This document shows positions 1-5,600 of a DNA stretch of 6,908 bases, piece after piece. The first letter of the stretch is position 1. Each line of letters starts with the position of its first letter. Both the position numbers and the translations under genes were made by a program. Under the pieces are notes generated by a model. That model did not search any database. It worked only from the letters and a program-made list of their open reading frames with translations, and was not told the origin of the DNA. This stretch comes from an uncultured Collinsella sp. (GTDB lineage Bacteria > Actinomycetota > Coriobacteriia > Coriobacteriales > Coriobacteriaceae): contig CABRWN010000115.1 of the NCBI GenBank assembly GCA_902474645.1, forward strand, positions 1 to 6,908, read 5' to 3'.

Positions 1-182
1 ATACTCTCGTATTCGTCCACCTCGACGCCGCCGAGCACGATGGTGCTGTCGCGCGTGTCGATTTGGGTTGTGAACACGGCCGGGTCGAAGCCCGAAGCGA
101 TAAAGCCAATGCCCGCGAGGACAACACCCGCGGCAACGAGCCCGCCCGCCACGGCGAGGTAGATCTTCTTCGCGCTGGTCAT
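1..182 (-). CDS. Membrane-anchored DUF4097-type protein, N-terminal part (cut by window edge)
   Basis: Only the first 60 codons are in the window; the gene continues off the left edge. The start at 182 is supported by a strong AAAGGAG ribosome binding site at 191-197, eight bases upstream after AGGAG. The visible protein begins MTSAKKIYLAVAGG, with a positive N-terminus, one hydrophobic segment (about residues 7-29), then a polar stretch (DTRDSTIVLGGVEVDEYES) that looks like the start of an extracytoplasmic beta domain. It lies 15 bp after the HAAS/DUF1700 gene in a PadR operon. In such operons the third gene is usually a DUF4097 putative adhesin: one membrane helix followed by a right-handed beta-helix-like domain. 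The DUF4097 call therefore rests mainly on context and the N-terminal pattern; the diagnostic domain is outside the window. The molecular function of the family is poorly known, but it is associated with the cell envelope. Confidence 0.75.
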   Translation of the reverse strand, partial: MTSAKKIYLAVAGGLVAAGVVLAGIGFIASGFDPAVFTTQIDTRDSTIVLGGVEVDEYES

Positions 183-197
183 GGTACTCACTCCTTT

Positions 198-821
198 CTA
201 CGCCGCGAGATGCGCGGCAGCGCCGCCCTTCTCGCCCTTACCCTTCCAGAAGGGCGAGGCGGCCTTCCTCGCCCAGAGCGCCGAGAGGCGCGCAATTTGT
301 TTTGAGGCGGCCCAAGCGCCAGCACCAACGAAGAGCGCCACGCCGACGAGGCCGAGCCCCACGCCCGCCGAGGCGAGGGCGTACGGGAAGTGGCCGATGG
401 TGACGCCGCTTGCGGCAAACAGGAGCTCAACTACGCCCACGCCCCCGAGTGCCGCCGCGACGATCCACACGCAGAGCGCCAGCACCCAGATGCAGATATA
501 GACCGTGACGACCACGGCGGCGAAGGCGACGAGCAGCGGCACCCACACCGGGGAGCCCACGATGGTCAGCACCCACAGCAGCGCGGTGCTGCGCCGGCGC
601 GTCCTCGCGATCGCACGCGGCACGGCGGGCAGGTCGTCGAGCGTGGCCTCCGCCACCTCGCCGGGCGTGCCCATGGCGGCCACGGCCTCCTCCTCGCTCA
701 TACCGTCCTCCATGCGGTCGGCGATGGCCTCCGCATAGAACGCCTTGGTCTCCTCCACCTGCTCGGCCGGCAGGCAGGCGAGCAGCTCGCCCAACCGGCC
801 CAGAAACTCATCGCGCGTCAT
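198..821 (-). CDS. HAAS/DUF1700 domain membrane protein
   Basis: A 207-residue protein. The N-terminal 60 residues form the cytoplasmic HAAS (DUF1700) domain: MTRDEFLGRLGELL, then LPAEQVEETKAFYAEAIADRMEDG, then MSEEEAVAAMGTPGEVAEA, matching the family pattern of a helical domain with an acidic 'E-I-D-x-E-G-S-E-E-E-A-V' core and a Gly-Pro turn. A basic stretch (RAIARTRRR, 69-77) comes just before a large hydrophobic region (about 80-170) with roughly four membrane segments, followed by a basic tail. The start at 821 is preferred over an upstream in-frame ATG at 836: it begins directly at the conserved domain and has a purine-rich GAGGGGG site nine or so bases upstream. Its start overlaps the padR stop by 14 bp, so the two are probably translationally coupled. 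HAAS proteins are linked in operons to PadR regulators and are thought to act in membrane-associated sensing; the exact role here is inferred. Confidence 0.93.
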   Translation of the reverse strand: MTRDEFLGRLGELLACLPAEQVEETKAFYAEAIADRMEDGMSEEEAVAAMGTPGEVAEATLDDLPAVPRAIARTRRRSTALLWVLTIVGSPVWVPLLVAFAAVVVTVYICIWVLALCVWIVAAALGGVGVVELLFAASGVTIGHFPYALASAGVGLGLVGVALFVGAGAWAASKQIARLSALWARKAASPFWKGKGEKGGAAAHLAA

Positions 822-1128
822 GGTGCGCCCCCTCAACGTATGCGTAAATCTCCCGTACGGACGGCCACTCGGCCAGGAACTCCTCGATGCGCGCTCGCCC
901 GTCGTCCGTGATGCGGTAGTACCGGCGCAGCCGCCCGTTGTGCTCGGCGGAGCGCGCCGTAATGCACCCGGCCTTCTCCAGGCGCTTGAGCAGCGGGTAG
1001 AGCGTCGACTCCGTGAGCCCCATGCTCGCCGGTACGTCCTTCACGATCTGGTAGCCGTAGGACTCCTCGCCGGAGACGGCCGCGAGCACACAGGCCTCCA
1101 GGAAGCCGCGCTTCATCTGTGCCTCCAT
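808..1128 (-). CDS. PadR-family transcriptional repressor
   Basis: A 106-residue protein covering a complete PadR winged helix-turn-helix. Visible family hallmarks are GFLEACVLAAV, SYGYQIVKDV, the recognition-helix region LTESTLYPLLKRLEKAGCI, and the wing GRLRRYYRITDDGRARIEEF, followed by a short C-terminal helix with EWPSVREIYAYV. This short form is the usual size for the small PadR subfamily and is expected to bind DNA as a dimer. An ATG seven codons upstream (1149) is in frame, but the start at 1128 is chosen because AGGAGG at 1136-1141 lies exactly seven bases upstream of it and would fall inside the coding region otherwise. It is the first gene of an operon with the HAAS/DUF1700 and DUF4097-type genes. 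PadR proteins of this arrangement normally repress their own operon; the ATAC boxes over the promoter fit that, but the effector is unknown. Confidence 0.95.
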   Translation of the reverse strand: MEAQMKRGFLEACVLAAVSGEESYGYQIVKDVPASMGLTESTLYPLLKRLEKAGCITARSAEHNGRLRRYYRITDDGRARIEEFLAEWPSVREIYAYVEGAHHDAR

Positions 1129-1149
1129 CCGCACACCTCCTCTCGTCAT

Positions 1150-1184
1150 ATACTATGCTATACACACTATACGATGCAAGGTAT
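1150..1184. promoter_or_regulatory. Candidate PadR operator: repeated ATAC boxes over the promoter
   Basis: On the plus strand ATAC occurs at 1150-1153, 1160-1163 and 1169-1172, that is at 10 and 9 bp steps, and GTAT (the inverted form) at 1181-1184. The longer word CTATAC is repeated at 1158-1163 and 1167-1172. The last pair forms ATAC-N8-GTAT. The boxes cover the -10 element and part of the spacer of the padR promoter, which is where an autorepressor would bind. PadR proteins generally bind short dyads of this size; assignment of these boxes as the actual site is inference, and an AT-rich promoter can produce such words by chance. Confidence 0.4.
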
Positions 1185-1194
1185 TAGACGTCAA
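1166..1194 (-). promoter_or_regulatory. Sigma-A-type promoter of the PadR operon
   Basis: Read on the minus strand, a -35 TTGACG (1189-1194) is followed after exactly 17 bp by a -10 TATAGT (1166-1171). Each matches five of six consensus bases. Transcription would start near 1159, giving a leader of about 30 nt that carries the AGGAGG ribosome binding site. A weaker overlapping alternative (TTGCAT, 18 bp, TAGTAT) exists slightly downstream. Confidence 0.7.
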
Positions 1195-1257
1195 CTCTCA
1201 TCGCGAAGATTCTCCGGCCCCTGCGCGCTGCGAACGTGATGTCGCGGGGCGGTTGGC

Positions 1258-1389
1258 ATTATGCATGAAACGTCAAGTAACGCTCTTTTAATCCACTTCC
1301 ACTCGGCCCCATTCGCCTTGTACAACGCCCCCCCCTTCAACCTTGGGTTCAAGAGAGCCGCTAGGCTTCCTTTATACGTTCGGCATAAT
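1258..1389. repeat. Imperfect inverted-repeat segment (possible small mobile or structured element)
   Basis: The left end carries ATTATGC (1258-1264) and AACGT (1269-1273). The right end carries the reverse complements in the expected order, ACGTT (1376-1380) and GCATAAT (1383-1389), with unequal gaps of 4 and 2 bases between the two blocks. Inside, GCTCT (about 1282-1286) could pair with AGAGC (about 1354-1358), and an 8-bp hairpin with one mismatch sits at 1335-1353 (CTTCAACC, loop TTG, GGTTCAAG). Together this could fold as a long imperfect hairpin, as in MITE-like elements or intergenic repeats. No target-site duplication is apparent and the match is short, so chance is a real possibility. 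Confidence 0.3.
1328..1335 (+). repeat. C8 homopolymer tract
   Basis: Eight consecutive cytosines lie about 140 bp upstream of the chosen LuxR start and directly before the small hairpin at 1335-1353. Tracts of this length can slip during replication. If it lies between a promoter and the gene, or in a translated upstream extension, length changes could alter expression. There is no direct evidence that it varies. Confidence 0.5.
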
Positions 1390-1458
1390 CGTAGGCGATA
1401 CCCACAAATTCCAGTCCCGAGCAACAGGAGTACAATTGCTACATTGTTGCCACCTGAT

Positions 1459-1463
1459 GGGAG
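1459..1463 (+). promoter_or_regulatory. Ribosome binding site that sets the LuxR start
   Basis: GGGAG lies seven bases before the ATG at 1471. No comparable site precedes the in-frame ATG at 1261. The same eight bases GATGGGAG occur before the start of the large downstream surface protein (2617-2624), so the two genes share a near-identical translation start context. Confidence 0.55.
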
Positions 1464-1470
1464 ATGGAAG

Positions 1471-2475
1471 ATGGACTGCGATGGCTACCCATGCGTTCCC
1501 ATGCCGTTGATGTGCACCGCCTTTGTGCCGGGGCAGATTGACGCTGCGGTTGCAGGCATTTCCGACCCCGATTCACGCACCATCGCCACGGCAGAAGCGC
1601 TGTACTTTCGCGGACAGGCCACCCTCGCTGCCGGGACAGCACGCCCCTATCTTGACGCCACCGATCCCGCACTGCGCTATTCCGCATGCTTTATCTGCGG
1701 ATATGCCAGCCTGTCGCTCAACCGTATCGCCGACGCCCGCCGTTGCCTTGCGGGCATCCTCGATACGCCAACTGACGAGGAATCGCCCGCCGTCCACGCC
1801 ACGCATATCCTATTCGCCTCGGCCGCAAGCGTCCTGCTACACTTGCCTTCCCCGTATTCTGCCGAAGAGTTTTATCCGCTTGCGACGCATCTGCCCGAAG
1901 GCCTGCGCCTGTTCGCCAGCTACGTGATGGCGCACGCCTTGTATCTGCGCGGCGAATACGGCCGCAGCCTGGGCATGGCGGAAAATGCCCTGATCATGAA
2001 ACAGGGAAGCTATCCAATCTCGGAACTGTTCCTGCACCTGGCAGCTTCCATGGCATGCATGAGCCTCAAGGACATCGACGCCGCAAAAACGCACTTCGGA
2101 GCCGCTTGGAACATTGCGCGCCCCGACGGCCTTATCGAGCTCATCGGCGAGCACCACGGCCTTTTACAGGGGCTCATCGAGGCGTGCCTAAAAACGCAAT
2201 ACCCTAACGACTTCGCGCGCATCATCGAGATCACGTACCGCTTCAGCTACGGCTGGCGGCGCATCCACAACCCCGATTCGGGCGAGGACGTGGCCGACGA
2301 TCTAACGACCACGGAATTCACCATGGCCATGCTCGCCTGTCGTGGGTGGACCAACGCCGAAATCGCACGCCATATGGGAGTATCGCCGGGCACCGTCAAA
2401 AACCGCCTATCCGGCGTATACGCAAAGCTTGGCATCGGCACACGCGCCGAGCTGGTCGCGCATATGTTACGTTAG
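1471..2475 (+). CDS. LuxR-family transcriptional regulator with helical-repeat N-terminal region
   Basis: A 334-residue cytoplasmic DNA-binding protein. The last 57 residues (about 278-334) are a textbook LuxR/GerE helix-turn-helix: LTTTEFTMAMLACRGWTNAEIARHMG, then VSPGTVKNRLSGVYAKLGI, then TRAELVAHML. The conserved Glu of 'T-x-x-E', the 'N-x-E-I-A' turn and the 'S-x-x-T-V-K-N' recognition helix are all present. The first 270 residues are not a receiver or autoinducer-binding domain. They read as stacked amphipathic helices resembling TPR/MalT-like repeats, for example SACFICGYASLSLNRIADAR, ASYVMAHALYLRGEYGRS and FLHLAASMACMSLKDIDAAK. No membrane segment is seen. The start at 1471 is chosen for its GGGAG site; ATG at 1501 is an alternative, and the frame stays open upstream to 1261. 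The gene is 155 bp upstream of, and in line with, the giant surface-protein gene, which makes that gene its most likely target. The inducing signal is unknown. Confidence 0.93.
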   Translation: MDCDGYPCVPMPLMCTAFVPGQIDAAVAGISDPDSRTIATAEALYFRGQATLAAGTARPYLDATDPALRYSACFICGYASLSLNRIADARRCLAGILDTPTDEESPAVHATHILFASAASVLLHLPSPYSAEEFYPLATHLPEGLRLFASYVMAHALYLRGEYGRSLGMAENALIMKQGSYPISELFLHLAASMACMSLKDIDAAKTHFGAAWNIARPDGLIELIGEHHGLLQGLIEACLKTQYPNDFARIIEITYRFSYGWRRIHNPDSGEDVADDLTTTEFTMAMLACRGWTNAEIARHMGVSPGTVKNRLSGVYAKLGIGTRAELVAHMLR

Positions 2476-2630
2476 CGACCGGACTGCCAAGCGCATCGAA
2501 CGCGTTCCGGAACCCGGCGCTTCGCTCGATCAATTTGGACATTTTGACCCTTGAACGGCACTACCGCCACGGGGCGCCTTCTCGCAAAATTGGATTATTT
2601 CCACCGATATTTGCGGGATGGGAGCCCAAG
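2476..2630 (+). other. Leader region of the surface-protein gene
   Basis: The 155-bp gap holds the overlapping palindromes at its left end and an AT-richer patch at about 2585-2612. GGGAG (2620-2624) lies six bases before the ATG at 2631. I found no clear -35/-10 pair and no intrinsic terminator, so whether the surface gene has its own promoter or is read through from the LuxR gene cannot be decided from sequence alone. Confidence 0.6.
2489..2522. promoter_or_regulatory. Overlapping palindromes between LuxR gene and surface-protein gene (candidate operator)
   Basis: GAACGCGTTC (2498-2507) and GTTCCGGAAC (2504-2513) are both perfect 10-bp palindromes and share the central GTTC, giving three GAAC/GTTC half-sites in 16 bp. 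They are bracketed by AAGCGC (2489-2494) and its inverted copy GCGCTT (2517-2522). No T-run follows, so this does not look like an ordinary intrinsic terminator. Its position, 14 bp after the LuxR stop and about 120 bp before the surface-protein start, suits an operator. Binding by the LuxR protein is inference. Confidence 0.35.
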
Positions 2631-5600
2631 ATGCTTGATCGCCGTTCGTTACTTGTTGCCGGAGTGTCCTCGCTGGCGAGCATTATGTTGCCGCGCGTGC
2701 CGGGAAGCACAAACGCCTTCATATTGCCGTTCGCGCCCACCGAAGCCCATGCCGACGAAAAAGACCCCTTCAGGGTGCTCGTGCTCTCGCGCACCATGTT
2801 CGGTGTGGTCGTGGTCGACGTCGCCAACAAGAATACGCCCATCACGGGGGCCCAGGTCACGCTCACATCGCGCTATGCCGCAGGCAAGCAGCTCACCGCC
2901 ACTACCGATGACGAAGGCACGGCCATCTTTGAGGTCGCGCCGCTTTCGGAAGGCTACGTGGACGAGGCGACGCTTCTCGACGCGTACGACTTTAACGGCG
3001 GCATCTCCATTAGCATGGCGGGCTACCGCGATGTCGAGATTCCCCTCTCGCGTGTCCAAGGCGGCACCGCCATTACCGCGCCCACGCGTCCGCTTTCCGA
3101 CGGCGAGCCGTACTTTCGACAGCTCACGTTCGACGAATGGGACATCCAGTACGCCGATGCTACGTTCATGGCATTGCCGAAGGACGACACGGCAAACGAG
3201 CAGCCCGATACGCACGCCTTTACCGTGCAGGCACATCTGCCACAGGGTGGACAGGCAACGCTGCGCATCAACAAAGTGACGCCCGCCGCGGGCAGCTCAT
3301 CCGAAACCGTCACGCAGATTGGCCAAGTCAAGGCCAGCGCATCGGGCGCGGATAATCTGGCGACGTTCACGCTCAAAGACAAGTTCCTCGATGCAGCGTC
3401 GAGCCTTCTGGAAGAAGGATGCAAGCTGCGCTTTGTCCTCGACTACCAAGGCAAAACCTACACGCTCTCCTCCCCCATGGCCGTTGTTACCGCGCCGGCG
3501 GCAAAGGCGGAATCCGGATCGACCACTATCGTCCCCACCACTATGGACCAAGAGATCACTCCGTTTGATTTCCCCGCAGCGTTTCCCGGCATCGGCGGCA
3601 ATAAGTTCACGTGTTGGATGCCCACATTTCCGATTCTCTTCGATTTCTCGTTTGCTGGATACGTGCTGTTTGGCGGAGGATACAAACCAGCCAGCTATAT
3701 GAACGATTCGGGCAACCCTGATCCGGAATACTGGAAGAAATCGCCGCGTGAGTCGGGCGCCAAGCAGGCAAACCGCTACCTCGACGAGATGGAGGGGAAG
3801 TGGAATCAGTACAAAAGTATGAGTGCCGGTTCGGGCACCGATCCAAGAAACACCAAGCTCCTTCGCCACCATTGCACGCCGCTGTTCACGATGGATATCG
3901 CTACACAGCTGTACGGCTCGCTCGCCTACGATTGGGTGGGCAAAACCTGGGGTAACAACAACGACCCCGCATACGGCAATATTAAGGCCCTCTTCCAGGT
4001 AAGAACCGACCTCAATTGGACCGAGCAGTTTACCCTAGGACCGGTGCCGTTTTTCCTAAACGTCAACCCCTGGGTGCTGGCGAAGCTGGCGCTCGCCGTG
4101 GGTGCCCACACGCACGGCAGCGGCGCGGCGTTTTTCAAAAACATTTCGCTCGACTATTCAAACACGTCGGGCTCGTTCACCATCCAGATCGGGCTTGCCG
4201 TCACCTTTGGCGCCGGCGTTGCAGGCGTCGCTTCGTCCGCCGTGCGCGGCGCCGCATCCCTCACGCTGTTCATTGGGTACGAGAAGGCAGATGGACACCA
4301 GCTTCCGCGACTGCGCGTAGGTGCAGACGTCGATGTCGATGTGATACTCCAGTTCGTGATGTTCAAGTGGACCACCAAGGCTTGGTCGGGGTCGTGGCCC
4401 ACACTCCTCGATTCGTGGAATATGTCGGTGAACAACGGCGACCAGTATGTACTCCAGCGCTCTGAGCTCGCATTGGGTGGAGATACGCCCTATACACTAG
4501 ATGCCTGCTTCGGCTCAGCCGGCAACGCCGAGGCGGGCGGCGTGCCGCAATTTATCGCATCGGCCACCATCGTCACCAACGCCGAGCTGCTCGCACGCGC
4601 CGAGGCTAAGGCCACTGCCGTAAACGTCGCTTCTGTCGTACGCGATTGGAATCAAGCGGTCACGCGTATTGAGCTCGAGGCGGATGCAGAGAGCGACGAC
4701 ACGGGACAGGTCGAACATTTCGTCCATGCACTGATGGAAAACGACGAAAACGCCGCGCCGATGTACGAGTACGCCTATATCGGCCAGACGACGAACGCCG
4801 TTGCTGACCCGAACGCCAATTCTGCCGGCGTGTCGGAGGACGAGCGTGGCGGCATCAAACCCTCGAGCGACAACGTGCTGTTTGCTGGCGTGCTCAGCGA
4901 AGCTCACATGAAGCTGGCAAGGATTGCCGGCGTAGAATGCCTGTTCCGTATCGCCTCGGTGCGCTACGGCGACAATGGTCGCTCGCGCCTGGTGGTGCAC
5001 ACAAAGGCAAACGGCACGTGGTCCGCTCCCACGCCCGTGGACTTTCCCCTTGGGTTTGGCGAGGGCGATGTGGAGCGCAACGGCATATTCGATTACGACT
5101 TCGACGTGGTGGAATATACAGACGGAAGAGGAAACCAGAACGCCTACGTGCTGCTGGTCTCGGGCGAGCGCCCCGCCGGCGACAACACCCATTTCGATAC
5201 GGCGAGCACATCCGGCATACTGTCCGTTGTGCGCCTGCGCATAAGCAACGACGGAGTTCGCGTGATATCGCACACGTCGTGGCGCAGCATCTCGCGCGGC
5301 CGCCTTCAGGAGGATGGCTACCATTGCCTGCAGTGCCCACGCATCACGGTGGGCAAGACGCTGGTCGACGGGCGCCTGTCGGGCGCTTACCTCCACCGCC
5401 GCGGAACCACCGCAGAGAAGGCGCTCGGCAGCGAGGCCGAGGTTGCACTGGAATGCTTTACCCTGTGGTCGGATGATTTGGGCGACAGTCTCACGTTCCG
5501 TCAGGTCCTCCGCTTTCCGCAGGCGCCGTCGAGCATCGAGCTCGGCACGCCCGAGAATATCAACGGCAAAATGGTGGTGCCCGTTGCATACGAGACTGCA

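Larger units (their letters stand above)
1129..1470. other. Divergent intergenic region between padR and the LuxR gene
   Basis: This 342-bp stretch separates two genes transcribed away from each other. The padR promoter and ribosome binding site occupy its left end. The rest is less GC-rich than the genes and holds a C8 tract (1328-1335), a small hairpin (1335-1353) and a loose inverted repeat (about 1258-1389). No tRNA, rRNA or convincing small gene is seen. The LuxR reading frame stays open back to an ATG at 1261, but that extension has no ribosome binding site and no recognisable domain. I could not identify a clear promoter for the LuxR gene, although it must lie here or within the leader. 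Confidence 0.7.

Noticed and set aside
390..911. Plus-strand open frame of 173 codons over the HAAS and PadR genes
   Set aside because: His/Arg/Gly-rich shadow antisense to two genes with clear family signatures.
1346..1353. GGTTCAAG resembling a tRNA T-loop
   Set aside because: No T-stem, acceptor stem or anticodon arm can be built around it; it is better explained as one arm of a small hairpin.
1191..1424. Minus-strand frame of 77 codons in the intergenic region
   Set aside because: It overlaps the padR promoter, has no ribosome binding site and no known domain. It is noted only as possible evidence that the segment is a dispersed repeat.
1261..1470. N-terminal extension of the LuxR frame back to ATG 1261
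   Set aside because: No ribosome binding site precedes 1261, the 70 added residues are basic and patternless, and the frame crosses a C8 tract. The start at 1471 has a properly spaced GGGAG.
2489..2540. Intrinsic terminator after the LuxR gene
   Set aside because: Inverted repeats are present but no T-run follows the stem, so it is listed as a candidate operator instead.
2551..3279. Plus-strand open frame of 242 codons overlapping the start of the surface protein
   Set aside because: Its translation is a Ser/Arg/Pro-rich low-information sequence, out of frame with the well-supported gene from 2631, and it has no plausible ribosome binding site.
4937..5476. Plus-strand open frame of 179 codons
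   Set aside because: Arg/Gly-rich alternate-frame shadow inside the surface-protein gene.
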